From Alphaproteobacteria bacterium (GTDB lineage Bacteria > Pseudomonadota > Alphaproteobacteria > Caedimonadales > UBA9215), in the NCBI GenBank assembly GCA_024280495.1, contig JAJRPZ010000050.1, positions 1 through 33,080 on the forward strand: DNA of 33,080 nucleotides, written 5' to 3'. Under the pieces are notes generated by a model. That model ran no database searches. It saw only the letters and a list, made by a program, of their open reading frames with translations, and was not told the DNA's origin. This document shows, one piece after another, positions 14,489 through 24,944 of the stretch. Each line of letters opens with the position of its first letter. The stretch's first letter is position 1. The position numbers and the translations under genes are program-made.

Positions 14489-15538
14489 CTAACTAGCAGA
14501 TTCGTAACCTAATTTTTCGTATTTTTTTTCAGCCAAATTTTCTGCCACTCTAACGGCACCATAAGTTATAATAGCATTAGAGCCAGCGCGCTTAAAACAC
14601 ATCATTGATTCCATAAGGGCTTCATCGAAATCAAAACACCCCTCTTTGGCAGCATAATAAAGCATAGCGTATTCTGCACTCACATGAAAAGATATAACGG
14701 GTAATTTAAAGGTTTCTTTTACCTGATGAACAATATCTAGGTAGTGCAAACCAGGCTTTATAATCACACTATCAGCCCCTTCTTGAACATCCATGGCTAC
14801 TTCGCGCAAGGCCTCATCGCTGTTGGCAGGATCCATTTGATACGTTTTCTTGTCAGCAATACCAAGACAATTTTTTGATCCCAAAGCATCACGAAAGGGA
14901 CCATATAAACAACTAGCATATTTTGCAGCATAGGACATTAATTGAACATGTTGGAAACCGTGTGTATCTAGAATTTCACGCAATGCGCCAATTCGCCCAT
15001 CCATCATTTCCGAGGGGGCGATAATATCAGCCCCTGCCCTTGCTTGTATGAGAGCGTGTTTTTTCAAGGCCTCAAGGGTTAAGTCATTATCAACTTCAGA
15101 TCCAATAATTAAGCCATCTTGACCATGATTAGTGTAAGGGTCCAAAGCAACATCGGTAATGATAGCAAGATTCGGAAATTTTTCTTTGATGGCATTAACG
15201 GCTTTACAAAGTAAACCTTTTTCATTAAAAGCTTCGCTAGCTTTAGAATCCCTTTTTAAAGGGTTAACTACAACAAAAAGCATAAGCATTTGAATGCCAA
15301 GGGAAGTAGCATACTTGAGTTCATTTAAAAGCTCCGCAATCAAATAACGTTTTACCCCTGGGAGTGCCTTAAAATTTGGCGACACGGATTCTTCACGGAT
15401 AAAAACGGGCCAAATAAGATTTGAAGATTTTAATGTATTTTCCGCCAACATATCCCTTGACCAAACCGTTGAGCGTGCGCGGCGCAAGCGTGTTTTTGGA
15501 AAAGAACCCGTTATTAGCGTTGTTTCTTTTTTAGGCAT
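14489..15538 (-). CDS. hemB: Delta-aminolevulinic acid dehydratase (porphobilinogen synthase) HemB
   Basis: HemB condenses two 5-aminolevulinate molecules into porphobilinogen, an early step of heme synthesis. The 349-residue protein has the Schiff-base lysines K206 (MSYAAKYAS) and K261 (SVIIKPG) and the family phrase RIGALREILD. The metal-site loop reads DVALDPYTNHGQDG, with Asp in place of the Cys ligands of zinc enzymes, so it belongs to the Mg-dependent type common in alphaproteobacteria. A lipoprotein gene follows after 10 bases. hemH is about 5 kb away on the other strand. Confidence 0.96.
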   Translation of the reverse strand: MPKKETTLITGSFPKTRLRRARSTVWSRDMLAENTLKSSNLIWPVFIREESVSPNFKALPGVKRYLIAELLNELKYATSLGIQMLMLFVVVNPLKRDSKASEAFNEKGLLCKAVNAIKEKFPNLAIITDVALDPYTNHGQDGLIIGSEVDNDLTLEALKKHALIQARAGADIIAPSEMMDGRIGALREILDTHGFQHVQLMSYAAKYASCLYGPFRDALGSKNCLGIADKKTYQMDPANSDEALREVAMDVQEGADSVIIKPGLHYLDIVHQVKETFKLPVISFHVSAEYAMLYYAAKEGCFDFDEALMESMMCFKRAGSNAIITYGAVRVAENLAEKKYEKLGYESAS

Positions 15539-15646
15539 TGATACCTTATTACTTTTTGAATTTAAATTCTTTCAACAGAGTATCAGGAGATAAGGCTTCT
15601 GCCAATGGAAAGCCCTATTAAAAATGCAATATCATATATAATAAAG

Positions 15647-15676
15647 AAAAAATCCGAGTTTTATAAAAGTCTCGGA
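15647..15676 (-). terminator. Intrinsic terminator after the small exported-protein gene
   Basis: On the minus strand TCCGAG and CTCGGA pair around a 12-base A/T loop and are followed by six T residues. It ends the transcript of the gene at 15712-16236 and insulates hemB, which lies beyond on the same strand. Confidence 0.75.
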
Positions 15677-15711
15677 ATTATTATCAACTAAAATTAGATT
15701 CTATTGGGTAA

Positions 15712-16236
15712 TTAATCAAAATTTCCAGACAATATTTTTTCTTTGAATTTCTTTAATGCTTGAACAAAAACTTTGGAGCGTGAGCCAGAGAACCTCGTCA
15801 GTAAACCAGCATATGAACTTTCTTCCATTTCACTTATAAGCCTATCTAACTCTTCAGGGCTTTCTCTAAATTCATATCCGTATCCTCCTAATTTATTTTC
15901 AATAATTGCATCTGCAAGAGCTGATACTCCCGGTGAGTTATGCTTTTTTTGACCATTTAAATCAGCGATACGTTTGAAAACATCATATAGTGAAACAATA
16001 TCAAGAGCATTAATTCGATTGTAGTTATAAAAAAAACCAGCTGGATTTTCAGGTAATCCCTCACTCCTTTCGTAGGCCTTCTTTAAGGTAGTGTCTTTAT
16101 TGTTATCATAAAAGTTTAACGTATTAATTGACCTCGTTATCATTTCTTCTTGCGAAACAATATCCGTTGCCGATGCGTAATTTGTTGAATAAGAAATTAT
16201 TGCAAAAACAATTAAAATTGATTTAAAATAATTCAT
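15712..16236 (-). CDS. Small exported protein, unknown
   Basis: I do not recognise this 174-residue protein. It begins with a Sec signal (MNYFKSILIVFAIISYSTNY...ASA) and continues as a polar, mostly helical protein with no clear motif. The frame is open upstream to a GTG at 16278, but the ATG at 16236 has a strong AAGGAG ribosome-binding site 8 bases upstream and puts the signal peptide at the true N-terminus, so I chose it. An intrinsic terminator follows. It stands alone between hemB and the TPR-secretin gene, in the A+T-rich style of the other exported orphan genes here. Confidence 0.75.
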   Translation of the reverse strand: MNYFKSILIVFAIISYSTNYASATDIVSQEEMITRSINTLNFYDNNKDTTLKKAYERSEGLPENPAGFFYNYNRINALDIVSLYDVFKRIADLNGQKKHNSPGVSALADAIIENKLGGYGYEFRESPEELDRLISEMEESSYAGLLTRFSGSRSKVFVQALKKFKEKILSGNFD

Positions 16237-16515
16237 AAAAAAACTCCTTTGCTTATTATTTAATTTTTCTTTTTTCACCTAAAACCAAACTCTACAACTT
16301 ATTCAAAATGCGAAATAAAGTTTTTGTTGTTTTTATTTTTTACAAACACTAACCATTTAAATATAGAACAAATACTTTAAGAAATTATTAAATAGTTGTT
16401 TTTTAATGATTACCAAAAAGGACTTTACAGAGGGGGGAATATAGTGTGAAATTATAACAAATTTAAATCAAAGTGATGTTTTTATACTTACTTTGAGGTA
16501 ATCAGGGAGTTTACA

Positions 16516-18471
16516 ATGGCTAATAGCCTTAATATTTCTTTAATCAAAAAAACTTCATCTACTCTTTTGATTGTCTCTTCACTCGTTCTCTTTGCCTCTG
16601 GTTGTAAAGATAAAAATTATAATACGAAAGCAGAACAAGCTCAAATTCACGAAGTAGCCTCCGTTGAAGAATTTTTAAAACGGAAACCTCAATCGGAAGA
16701 TGATGCCCTTATTGCAAAGGGGATGAAAGCTATTGTTGGTGGCGATCTTCAAACAGCGTCTAGGACTTTCAACCTCCTTTTGATTGATGCACCCCTTGAT
16801 GCGCATCTTCATGTATTAAATGCTATCACCTATGAACTTATGTCCGAGCAAAATAACATTGCAAAACTCTCTCTAGCCCAAGCTGGCTATGAACAAGCTC
16901 TAAAAATTGATCCCCATATGACCATTGCATCCTTACAACTGGGGCGCATTTCTGCAAAACAAAAAAACTATGTAATGGCACAGGAATATTTTGCAACGGT
17001 CCTCCTGGCCAATAGTCATAACACAGATGCTCATTATGAATTAGCAAGGGCGTCTTATCACCTTGGTGACCTTAAAACTGGCAGCATGAGTATTAATCAA
17101 GCCTTGAAGGCAGATTCTGAAAATCCTGGCTATTTGCGTGCAGCAGCCCTTATTTATGCCGCCCTTGGCGAGCAAGAACAAGCAAATCTTTATGTGGCAC
17201 GTTATTCAACTCTTGATATTAGCACCCGTCATAAAAAACACTTGGAACGCCGTGTTCACGATTGGGAAAACCTCCACAAATCGGGACGCCTTGTGGCACA
17301 GGCGGACTTAGAGGTGGATACAGTGAATGGAGATAAAGAAGAAAAAAAAACAACCACTACAACTACTAAAGGAGCTGCAGAGGAAGAGGTGGTAACTGAA
17401 GGAGAAGAAGAAGAAGAAGATGCCGCTGAAGCTGAAGAAGAAATTGAAAAAAAAATAAAAACGGCCCCAGAAGAAAAAAAGAAAGAAGGTCAAATCATTT
17501 GGGATGAGACAAGAGAAGGTATGATTGTTGTCGATGCTGTCATCATGCGCATTTCCGAAACAGGGACAACCCGCAAAGGCAATAACATCATGACAAACTT
17601 TCGCATGAACCTAACACCAGGCGATTTCACGAGAACAAGAGAAAAAAGTGATGATGGGAGGGGCGGTGGCATAACAAGAACTTCGGGCTACTCTGTAACT
17701 CAAGGACTTTCCTTTGGCGTCATCGAATACGCCCTTGATATTGCCAATTCCCGTGATCAATATGCGGAAATTATTGGCCGACCCAGCCTCACGGCCACCA
17801 TTGGACAAGAGGCAAAATTCACATCTGGTCGAGATCGTAAAGTCCTTGCTGAAGGTCAGTTTGGCGGCAACCTCACATCCACACCCATTGGTACAACCCT
17901 TCGTGTTAAGGTTATCAAATATGAAGGGGATTTTATTACCCTTATGGTTGAATTGATCGGAAGTAGCACTGAGCAAGGTGCGGCCTTTGGTAACAACACC
18001 ACTTCATTCGAAATCAATAAGGATTACGTTAAAACAGTTGTGAAAGTACGTGCTGGTGAAACTATTATGCTGGCGGGAATTACCCAAAGAGAATTGAGCA
18101 CTTCTAAAAGCGGTGTGCCAATTCTACAAAATATTCCCCTTATTCAATACTTTTTCTCAGAAGAAGTCTCCACCAGCGAACGAAAATCCGTTATGTATAT
18201 CCTCACGCCACGCAGCTATAGCGCAACAATAAAGACAACAAAACGATTTTTCGCCCGTGGTCAAGAATTTGGCAATCGCCCCAAACTCACAGAACTTGAA
18301 CTTCGCCATAAAGACTGGTATGACCCCAGCATAAATAATACGTTGATATTGACTCACCTTGGTAAGGTGTACAATGAGTTCCGCACGGGAGATCTTAACA
18401 AAATCAAATGGGGGCACTCGGATCAAGTGGATAAGCAATTGGCTTCTATTGCGAATTTCATGTACTTTTAA
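16516..18471 (+). CDS. TPR-secretin lipoprotein (type II/III secretion system secretin domain)
   Basis: The 651-residue protein starts with a lipoprotein signal (lipobox ASGC, cysteine near 30), then TPR-like helices (about 65-240, e.g. ALKIDPHMTIASLQLGRISA and AQEYFATVLLANS). A very acidic linker (about 270-325) follows, then a secretin C-terminal domain (about 340-580). That domain shows YALDIANSRDQYAEIIGRPS, GTTLRVKVIK, VVKVRAGETIMLAGI and the secretin hallmark SGVPILQNIPLIQYFF ... VMYILTPR. Secretins form outer-membrane rings for pili and type II/III secretion. The usual N0/N1 ring domains are absent and TPRs replace them. No other secretion or pilus genes are adjacent, so the partner system is unknown. 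The ribosome-binding site is AGGGAG. Confidence 0.85.
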   Translation: MANSLNISLIKKTSSTLLIVSSLVLFASGCKDKNYNTKAEQAQIHEVASVEEFLKRKPQSEDDALIAKGMKAIVGGDLQTASRTFNLLLIDAPLDAHLHVLNAITYELMSEQNNIAKLSLAQAGYEQALKIDPHMTIASLQLGRISAKQKNYVMAQEYFATVLLANSHNTDAHYELARASYHLGDLKTGSMSINQALKADSENPGYLRAAALIYAALGEQEQANLYVARYSTLDISTRHKKHLERRVHDWENLHKSGRLVAQADLEVDTVNGDKEEKKTTTTTTKGAAEEEVVTEGEEEEEDAAEAEEEIEKKIKTAPEEKKKEGQIIWDETREGMIVVDAVIMRISETGTTRKGNNIMTNFRMNLTPGDFTRTREKSDDGRGGGITRTSGYSVTQGLSFGVIEYALDIANSRDQYAEIIGRPSLTATIGQEAKFTSGRDRKVLAEGQFGGNLTSTPIGTTLRVKVIKYEGDFITLMVELIGSSTEQGAAFGNNTTSFEINKDYVKTVVKVRAGETIMLAGITQRELSTSKSGVPILQNIPLIQYFFSEEVSTSERKSVMYILTPRSYSATIKTTKRFFARGQEFGNRPKLTELELRHKDWYDPSINNTLILTHLGKVYNEFRTGDLNKIKWGHSDQVDKQLASIANFMYF

Positions 18472-18485
18472 ATGACGTCATTTAA
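18468..18485. repeat. 18-bp perfect palindrome spanning two stop codons
   Basis: TTAAATGACGTCATTTAA is a perfect palindrome without a loop. It contains the stop codon of the secretin gene on one strand and of uvrA on the other. Too symmetric to fold as a terminator hairpin with a loop in the centre, but it could bind a dimeric protein. The two stops being mirror images also explains much of the symmetry. Confidence 0.6.
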
Positions 18486-21331
18486 CTTTTTAAATAAGAT
18501 TTTAAATAGTTCCCCGTATAGCTTTCTTTGGTAGAAGCTATTTTCTCAGGGGTGCCAGTGGCAACTATTTTTCCACCACCAGTACCGCCTTCTGGACCAA
18601 TATCAATGATCCAATCTGCGGTTTTAATGACTTCTAGGTTATGTTCAATGACGATAATGGTATTCCCTTGATCCACGAGGGTATGTAATACTTCCAAAAG
18701 TTTTTTAACATCTTCAAAATGCAATCCCGTTGTGGGTTCATCCAAAATATAAAGGGTCTTTCCTGTTGCACGTTTTGCAAGTTCTTTGGACAGTTTCACA
18801 CGTTGTGCTTCTCCACCAGAAAGAGTCGTTGCTTGCTGACCTATTTTTATATAGGTCAACCCTACTTGACCAAGAGTAACTAGCTTATCTCGCACGCTTG
18901 GGATGGCCTCAAAAAATTGGATACCTTCTTCAACGGTCATATCCAATATGTCTGCAATGGATTTATCTTTAAATCTCACGTCTAAAGTTTCACGATTATA
19001 ACGTTTGCCGTGGCATTGATCACATTCCACATAAACATCTGGTAAAAAATGCATCTCAATTTTCAAGACACCATCCCCTCTACAAGCCTCACAACGCCCG
19101 CCTTTGACATTGAAGGAAAAGCGTCCAGGGGTGTAACCCCGTGCTTTTGATTCAGGAAGAGCCGAAAACCATTCACGAATGGGGGTAAACGCTCCCGTGT
19201 AAGTTGCTGGATTAGATCGAGGAGTACGACCAATAGGCGATTGATCAATATCGATAATTTTATCAATATATTCAACACCTTTAATGGCATCAGCTGGGCC
19301 TGGTTGTGCCTTGCCTCCATGCATTTGTTTGTTCAACGTTTTATAAAGAGTTTCAATAACAAGGGAAGATTTTCCCCCGCCCGATACCCCTGTTACGGCA
19401 ATCATTTTTCCAAGGGGAAAGTCAGCCGATATATTTTGAAGGTTATTGGCCGTAGCCCCCTTAACAGTAATTTTTTTACCTTTATGGCCAGAACGACGCT
19501 TTTTAGGCACGGCAATGCCATCATCACCTCGCAGATAACGACCCGTCACGCTATTTTTATTATTAATAACATCATGGGGCAATCCATGGGCAATGATCTC
19601 TCCGCCATGTATACCTGCTTTTGGTCCCATATCAATCAGGTAATCTGCCGCTCGAATGGTGTCTTCATCGTGTTCAACAACAATGACCGTATTATCAAGG
19701 TCTCGCAAACGACGTAAGGTCTTCAAAAGCCTGTCGTTATCCCGTTGGTGCAAACCTATGGAAGGTTCGTCAAGGACATACAAGACACCCGTGAGGCCTG
19801 ATCCAATTTGCGAGGCCAAACGAATACGCTGACTTTCTCCCCCACTTAAGGTACCCGAAGAACGCGCCAAAGTGAGGTATCCAAGGCCAACACTCAATAG
19901 GAAGCCAAGGCGTTCGTTAATTTCTTTTAAAATACGATGGGCAATATCTTTTTCTTTGGGACTGAGTGAGTCATTTAAAGCCAAAAACCAAGCAACGGCT
20001 TCTTCTACGGAAAGTTGTGTAATCTGGGAAATATTATGCTTGTCTATTTTTACACAAAGAGCTTCAACTTTTAATCGATCCCCATGACAACTTTCACAAA
20101 TATGCTCCAATTGATATTTCGCCATATTATCACGGCGCTTTGCGCTATCAGTATCTTTCCAGAGACGCTCAAGGTTTGGCAGAACCCCTTCAAAGGGTTT
20201 ATTATTTTTATAGCTATGGGATTTATCTTGAACCACCGTCTGAATTTTTTCAGAACCAGAACCATAAAGTAAGGCTTTCTGAGTTTTAGGGGATAAATCT
20301 TCAAAAGGTATTTTGGGGTCATCGCCGTAATGCTTGATAACGGACTCCATGAGCTGTTGATAATAAAAACCAAAGGCACTATCCCAAGGAGCAACGGCTC
20401 CTTCGTAAATGGATTTTGTGCGATCAGGTACACAGAGATCTTCGTCAAAAATAATTTTAACGCCAAGGCCGTCACAAGGACCGCAAGCTCCAAAAGGACT
20501 GTTAAAAGAAAAAAGCCGCGGTTCTATTTCATCCAAAGTAAACCCTGACTCTGGGCAAGAAAATTTTTCAGAAAAAGTTAAGATCTCTCCTGATTTTATA
20601 TTTTCCACATAAAGCAACCCATCTGAAATACCAAGGGCAGTTTCAATACTGTCGGCCAACCGTGTCTCTAGGTCAGGTTTAATGGCCACGCGGTCCACCA
20701 CTATTTCAATGGTATGTTTAAGTTTTTTATCAAGGGCTGGTGCGTCTTCAATCATGTGGAGAACTCCATCGATTTTAACGCGCTGAAAGCCTCTTTTTTT
20801 CATTTCAGCAATTTCTTTTTTATATTCACCTTTGCGACCACGAATAATAGGCGATAACAACAGTAATTTTGTACCTTTTTCAAGTTGCATCAACCGATCT
20901 ACCATTTGAGAAACCGTTTGGCTTTCAATGGGAAGACCCGTTGTGGGAGAATGCGCCACACCAACTCTGGCAAACAGCAATCGCATATAGTCATATATTT
21001 CCGTGACTGTTCCCACAATAGAACGGGGGTTTTTAGAGGTTGTTTTTTGTTCAATGGAAATGGCTGGTGAGAGCCCCTCGATGGAATCCACATCTGGTTT
21101 TTGCATCAACTCAAGAAATTGCCTGGCATAGGCTGAGAGACTTTCCACATAACGACGTTGCCCTTCAGCATAAATAGTATCAAAGGCCAAAGATGATTTC
21201 CCAGAGCCACTGAGTCCTGTGATCACAACCAATTTATTCTTAGGGATATCAATACTGATATTTTTAAGATTGTGTTCACGCGCGCCTTTAATGGAAATAT
21301 GGGTGGTGTTATGAGGAGAAATAGGGGCCAT
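18482..21331 (-). CDS. uvrA: Excinuclease ABC subunit A
   Basis: UvrA is the damage-sensing ATPase of nucleotide excision repair and loads UvrB. The 949-residue protein has both ABC halves: Walker [13 protein letters not shown] and [11 protein letters not shown], signatures [12 protein letters not shown] and [12 protein letters not shown], and [13 protein letters not shown] and [13 protein letters not shown]. The second zinc finger is intact (RCEACRGDG ... CDQCHG). The first is degenerate: CPESG replaces the usual CxxC, while [10 protein letters not shown] keeps the other pair, a variation I know from other alphaproteobacteria. It converges on the secretin gene with stops 10 bases apart. Confidence 0.97.
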   Translation of the reverse strand: MAPISPHNTTHISIKGAREHNLKNISIDIPKNKLVVITGLSGSGKSSLAFDTIYAEGQRRYVESLSAYARQFLELMQKPDVDSIEGLSPAISIEQKTTSKNPRSIVGTVTEIYDYMRLLFARVGVAHSPTTGLPIESQTVSQMVDRLMQLEKGTKLLLLSPIIRGRKGEYKKEIAEMKKRGFQRVKIDGVLHMIEDAPALDKKLKHTIEIVVDRVAIKPDLETRLADSIETALGISDGLLYVENIKSGEILTFSEKFSCPESGFTLDEIEPRLFSFNSPFGACGPCDGLGVKIIFDEDLCVPDRTKSIYEGAVAPWDSAFGFYYQQLMESVIKHYGDDPKIPFEDLSPKTQKALLYGSGSEKIQTVVQDKSHSYKNNKPFEGVLPNLERLWKDTDSAKRRDNMAKYQLEHICESCHGDRLKVEALCVKIDKHNISQITQLSVEEAVAWFLALNDSLSPKEKDIAHRILKEINERLGFLLSVGLGYLTLARSSGTLSGGESQRIRLASQIGSGLTGVLYVLDEPSIGLHQRDNDRLLKTLRRLRDLDNTVIVVEHDEDTIRAADYLIDMGPKAGIHGGEIIAHGLPHDVINNKNSVTGRYLRGDDGIAVPKKRRSGHKGKKITVKGATANNLQNISADFPLGKMIAVTGVSGGGKSSLVIETLYKTLNKQMHGGKAQPGPADAIKGVEYIDKIIDIDQSPIGRTPRSNPATYTGAFTPIREWFSALPESKARGYTPGRFSFNVKGGRCEACRGDGVLKIEMHFLPDVYVECDQCHGKRYNRETLDVRFKDKSIADILDMTVEEGIQFFEAIPSVRDKLVTLGQVGLTYIKIGQQATTLSGGEAQRVKLSKELAKRATGKTLYILDEPTTGLHFEDVKKLLEVLHTLVDQGNTIIVIEHNLEVIKTADWIIDIGPEGGTGGGKIVATGTPEKIASTKESYTGNYLKSYLKS

Positions 21332-21369
21332 AAAAAAAGCTCTTTTATATCATTTTGAAATTTGTGTTT

Positions 21370-21375
21370 ATTATA
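21370..21375 (-). promoter_or_regulatory. Possible -10 element for uvrA
   Basis: A perfect TATAAT on the minus strand lies about 40 bases upstream of the uvrA start. The matching -35 region is poor (TTCTTC with 17-base spacing), and no LexA-type operator was recognised. Confidence 0.4.
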
Positions 21376-21449
21376 GTGTAGTTCTAAAAAAAGAAGAATC
21401 AAAAATATCAATTGCCCCCTATGCTCGGTTCCTATAAGTTAGAGAGGTA

Positions 21450-21467
21450 TAGCTTTTTATAAAGCTA
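21450..21467 (+). promoter_or_regulatory. Hairpin in the pdhA leader
   Basis: TAGCTTT-TTAT-AAAGCTA is a perfect 7-bp stem with a 4-base loop, 45 bases before the pdhA start. It is not followed by a T-run, so it is not a terminator. Just upstream, TGCTCGGTTCCTATAAGTTA resembles part of the palindromic-element core (CTCC..GGCTATAAGTTATAG), possibly a decayed copy. Confidence 0.4.
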
Positions 21468-21511
21468 AGGTCCTGACTCTAAGCGTCACCCACAAGACAA
21501 CGGAAATTAAT

Positions 21512-22570
21512 ATGCCTTCACAAAAATCATCTACGGTCATGACAAAAAAAGAAAAACTTATGCAATATTATCGCGATATGCTTTTAATTCGCCGATTTGA
21601 AGAGCGAGCAGGTGCCCTTTATGGAGCAGGCGAAATCGCTGGTTTTTGTCACCTTTACATCGGTCAAGAAGCTGTAGTCGTAGGGATGCAGTCCGTTTTA
21701 TCCTATAAAGATAGCGTTATTACTGCCTACCGTGATCACGGACACATGTTGGCCTGTGGCATGGAACCAAACGGTGTGATGGCAGAACTCACTGGACGTA
21801 GCGGCGGCTATTCAAAAGGAAAAGGCGGATCTATGCATATGTTTTCTGCTGAAAAAAACTTTTATGGTGGCCATGGTATCGTGGGGGCACAAATCCCCCT
21901 TGGAGCAGGTCTTGCTTTTGCCCATAAATATCGCGAAGACGGCGGCCTTTGTGCCACATATTTCGGTGATGGATCTGCAAACCAAGGTCAAGTTTATGAA
22001 GCCTTTAACATGGCCTCCCTATGGAAACTACCGATTATTTTTATCATCGAAAACAATGGGTATGCCATGGGAACCTCTATCTCTAGACATGCTGCTGGTG
22101 GTGATTTATCCAAGCGCGGTGAAGCCTTTGGCATTACGGGACATAAAGTCAATGGTATGGATATTCTTGAGGTTATCAAATCTGGAAAAATGGCTGTTGA
22201 GCATGTACGATCGGGCAATGGTCCCATTCTTCTAGAGATGAATACTTATCGTTATCGGGGACATTCCATGTCTGATCCTGCAACGTATCGCCCTAAAGAA
22301 GAAGTCGATGACATGAAGTCCAATAAGGACCCCATAGAGGCTATAAAAAGTTTACTTGAAAGAGAACATGGCGTTAAAGCTGAGGACCTCAAAACCTTTG
22401 ACAAAGAAACTCGTGATATTTGTAAAAAGGCTGCTGAGTTTGCTCTTAATTCTCCTCTTCCAGATCCCAGTGAGCTTTATACGGATATTTTAATGAAAAC
22501 AAAACATGATAAAAAATTAACGCCTACCGTAGAAAAAACCAATTCTGCAACAAATGATATTAAGTGGTAA
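21512..22570 (+). CDS. pdhA: Pyruvate dehydrogenase E1 component, alpha subunit
   Basis: PdhA with PdhB decarboxylates pyruvate using thiamine diphosphate and passes the acetyl group to lipoyl-E2. The 352-residue protein has [32 protein letters not shown], the [17 protein letters not shown] region, the ThDP motif [20 protein letters not shown] ... ENN, and [15 protein letters not shown]. The ATG at 21512 has GGAAA upstream. First gene of pdhA-pdhB-pdhC; pdhB starts 11 bases after its stop. The lone E1 alpha/beta heterotetramer type (rather than AceE) is usual for alphaproteobacteria. Confidence 0.96.
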   Translation: MPSQKSSTVMTKKEKLMQYYRDMLLIRRFEERAGALYGAGEIAGFCHLYIGQEAVVVGMQSVLSYKDSVITAYRDHGHMLACGMEPNGVMAELTGRSGGYSKGKGGSMHMFSAEKNFYGGHGIVGAQIPLGAGLAFAHKYREDGGLCATYFGDGSANQGQVYEAFNMASLWKLPIIFIIENNGYAMGTSISRHAAGGDLSKRGEAFGITGHKVNGMDILEVIKSGKMAVEHVRSGNGPILLEMNTYRYRGHSMSDPATYRPKEEVDDMKSNKDPIEAIKSLLEREHGVKAEDLKTFDKETRDICKKAAEFALNSPLPDPSELYTDILMKTKHDKKLTPTVEKTNSATNDIKW

Positions 22571-22581
22571 GGGATTCTCAC

Positions 22582-23577
22582 ATGACTCAAAAAATGACAC
22601 AAACCACGGTGAGAGAAGCTATTCGTGACGGCATGTCAGAAGAAATGCGCCTTGATAAAGACGTCTTCCTCATGGGCGAAGAAGTTGCAGAATACAATGG
22701 TGCTTATAAAGTAAGCCAAGGCATGCTGGAAGAATTTGGCGATAAACGCGTTATTGATACCCCCATCACTGAATATGGATTTTCTGGCATTGCCGTTGGT
22801 GCTGCTTATGCAGGTCTCAAACCCATTGTTGAATTTATGACTTTTAACTTTGCTATGCAGGCCATTGATCATATTATTAACAGTGCTGCCAAAACCCTTT
22901 ATATGTCTGGTGGCCAAATGGGATGCCCCATTGTTTTTCGTGGCCCCAATGGAGCTGCTGCTCGTGTTGGAGCTCAGCACTCACAATGTTTTGCCAGTTG
23001 GTATGCCCATTGTCCTGGCCTCAAGGTTGTAGCCCCCTACTCTGCAGCCGACGCCAAAGGCTTAATGAAAGCAGCCATTCGCGATCCAAATCCAGTGATT
23101 TTCCTTGAAAATGAACTTCTTTATGGAGAATCATTCCCTATGCCAGAAGAAGATGATCACATTGTTGAAATTGGTAAGGCTGCTGTCTTGCGTGAGGGAA
23201 CGGATGTCACTATTACTGCTTTTTCCCTCATGGTTGGACGCGCACTGGAAGCCGCAGAAGAACTTGCGAAGGAAGGTATCAGTGCTGAAATTATTGACTT
23301 ACGCACCATTCGTCCTCTGGATACTGCGACCATCATTACGTCTCTCAAAAAAACAAATCGTCTGGTGAGTCTTGAAGAAGGATGGCCTTTTGCAGGAATA
23401 GGAGCAGAGCTTGCTGCTTTGGGTCAAAAAGAAGCTTTTGATTATCTGGATGCACCCATTACACGTGTGACTGGCGAAGATGTGCCCATGCCTTATGCTA
23501 AAAACCTCGAAGATTTGGCCATTCCACAAGTCGCTCAAATTATTCAAGCCGTAAAGGGTGTTTGCTATAAAGAATAG
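22582..23577 (+). CDS. pdhB: Pyruvate dehydrogenase E1 component, beta subunit
   Basis: Partner of PdhA. The 331-residue protein starts at the ATG with AGGG upstream (a GTG at 22564 in frame overlaps pdhA and is unlikely). Features are [73 protein letters not shown] and the C-terminal [15 protein letters not shown]. It begins directly with the catalytic domain and lacks the N-terminal lipoyl domain carried by PdhB of several other alphaproteobacteria. Middle gene of the operon; pdhC follows after 59 bases. Confidence 0.96.
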   Translation: MTQKMTQTTVREAIRDGMSEEMRLDKDVFLMGEEVAEYNGAYKVSQGMLEEFGDKRVIDTPITEYGFSGIAVGAAYAGLKPIVEFMTFNFAMQAIDHIINSAAKTLYMSGGQMGCPIVFRGPNGAAARVGAQHSQCFASWYAHCPGLKVVAPYSAADAKGLMKAAIRDPNPVIFLENELLYGESFPMPEEDDHIVEIGKAAVLREGTDVTITAFSLMVGRALEAAEELAKEGISAEIIDLRTIRPLDTATIITSLKKTNRLVSLEEGWPFAGIGAELAALGQKEAFDYLDAPITRVTGEDVPMPYAKNLEDLAIPQVAQIIQAVKGVCYKE

Positions 23578-23636
23578 ATGGACCTATAATGATAATTAAC
23601 TTAATATAAACCAAACATAAAAAACAAGAGACTTTC

Positions 23637-24938
23637 ATGCCCGTTCAAATTTTGATGCCAGCCCTCTCCCCAACCATGACCGAAGGTAACCTTGTAAAAT
23701 GGCACAAGAAAGAAGGAGAATCCGTCGAAATTGGCGATATTCTTGCGGAAATTGAAACGGATAAAGCAACAATGGAAGTCGAATCCGTTGAAGAAGGCAC
23801 TCTCGGTAAGATTATCATTCCAGAAGGCTCGGACGATGTTGCCGTGAACGAGTTAATAGCCATTCTTTTGGAAGAAGGTGAAGACGTTTCTGCAATGGAA
23901 GCCATGACCAGTGGTGCCTCAAGTATTGAGAGTTCAGTATCAGCACCAAAAGTTTCCGCCGCAGAACAGGAAAGAAAAATTTCGAAGCCTGACAGTAATA
24001 TATCACAAATCGATAACATACCCTCGTCGAAAAGTCGTATTTTCGCGACCCCTGTTGCAAAACGCATTGCTGCTGATAAAGGTCTTAATCTTTCTACTAT
24101 GCAAGGATCCGGTCCCCATGGTCGCATCATAAAAGCAGACGTTGAAAACGCAATAACATTTCCCACTGGACTGGCCACTGAACTGGAAAAAGCTCCTAAA
24201 ATATCCAATAATATTATTGGGGAAACCATGGCAGCCGATGAGCTATTTCCTTCTTATACAAAAGTTAAAACAAATAATATGCGCAAAGTCATTGCGAAAC
24301 GCTTGACCGAAGCTAAACAAACAGTACCGCATTTTTATCTTACAATTGACTGTCATATTGACGCCCTTTTAAAAGCACGATTACAAATGAATGACAATGT
24401 TGAAAAACATGAAAAAATATCTGTAAATGATTTCATTATTAAAGCCATGGCATGCGCCATGGGCGACGTTCCCAAAGCCAATGCATCCTGGGCTGGTGAC
24501 CATATAAAAATATATGATCGCGTTGATATTTCCGTTGCCGTTGCCATCGATGGTGGACTCGTTACACCAATTCTACGTGGTTCAGAGTTAAAATCTCTCG
24601 GAGCCTTATCCCAGGAAATAAAAAAACTGGCTACCCGTGCCCGTGAAGGGTCACTTAAACCCCAAGAATTTCAAGGTGGAACCGTTTCTCTTTCAAACCT
24701 GGGTATGTTTGGTATCAAAGAATTTTCTGCCGTTATTAATCCTCCACAAGGCTGTATCTTGGCCGTTGGTGCTGGTGAAAAACGCCCGATAATTAATAAT
24801 AAAGGAGACATTAGTGCTGCAACCGTAATGTCCTGTACTTTATCCGTTGATCACCGTGTGGTAGACGGCGCAATTGGGGCACAATTCCTCAAAGCATTCA
24901 AAAATTATATTGAAAACCCTGTGATGATGTTGAAATAA
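23637..24938 (+). CDS. pdhC: Pyruvate dehydrogenase E2, dihydrolipoamide acetyltransferase
   Basis: E2 forms the core of the complex and moves acetyl groups to CoA. The 433-residue protein has one lipoyl domain (1-75, lipoylated K43 in ETDKATMEVES), a linker, a peripheral subunit-binding domain (about 132-170, FATPVAKRIAADKGL ... GSGPHGRIIKADVE) and the catalytic domain (about 200-433) with H406 and D410 in SVDHRVVDGAIGAQF. A single lipoyl domain is usual for alphaproteobacterial E2. The E3 partner is probably lpd at 11324-12754. A methyltransferase-like gene starts 6 bases after the stop. Confidence 0.96.
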   Translation: MPVQILMPALSPTMTEGNLVKWHKKEGESVEIGDILAEIETDKATMEVESVEEGTLGKIIIPEGSDDVAVNELIAILLEEGEDVSAMEAMTSGASSIESSVSAPKVSAAEQERKISKPDSNISQIDNIPSSKSRIFATPVAKRIAADKGLNLSTMQGSGPHGRIIKADVENAITFPTGLATELEKAPKISNNIIGETMAADELFPSYTKVKTNNMRKVIAKRLTEAKQTVPHFYLTIDCHIDALLKARLQMNDNVEKHEKISVNDFIIKAMACAMGDVPKANASWAGDHIKIYDRVDISVAVAIDGGLVTPILRGSELKSLGALSQEIKKLATRAREGSLKPQEFQGGTVSLSNLGMFGIKEFSAVINPPQGCILAVGAGEKRPIINNKGDISAATVMSCTLSVDHRVVDGAIGAQFLKAFKNYIENPVMMLK

Positions 24939-24944
24939 AAAGGC

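Noticed and set aside
16237-16278. Upstream GTG start for the small exported protein
   Set aside because: It would put 14 charged residues before a normal signal peptide, while the ATG at 16236 has an AAGGAG site.
17340-17480. Microsatellite-like GAA repeats in the secretin gene as a phase-variable tract
   Set aside because: The repeats are codon-sized (mostly Glu/Lys codons), so length changes keep the frame; they simply encode the acidic linker.
18468-18485. The 18-bp palindrome as a terminator or regulator site
   Set aside because: It has no loop and no T-run, and much of its symmetry comes from two opposing TAA stop codons; kept only as a repeat note.
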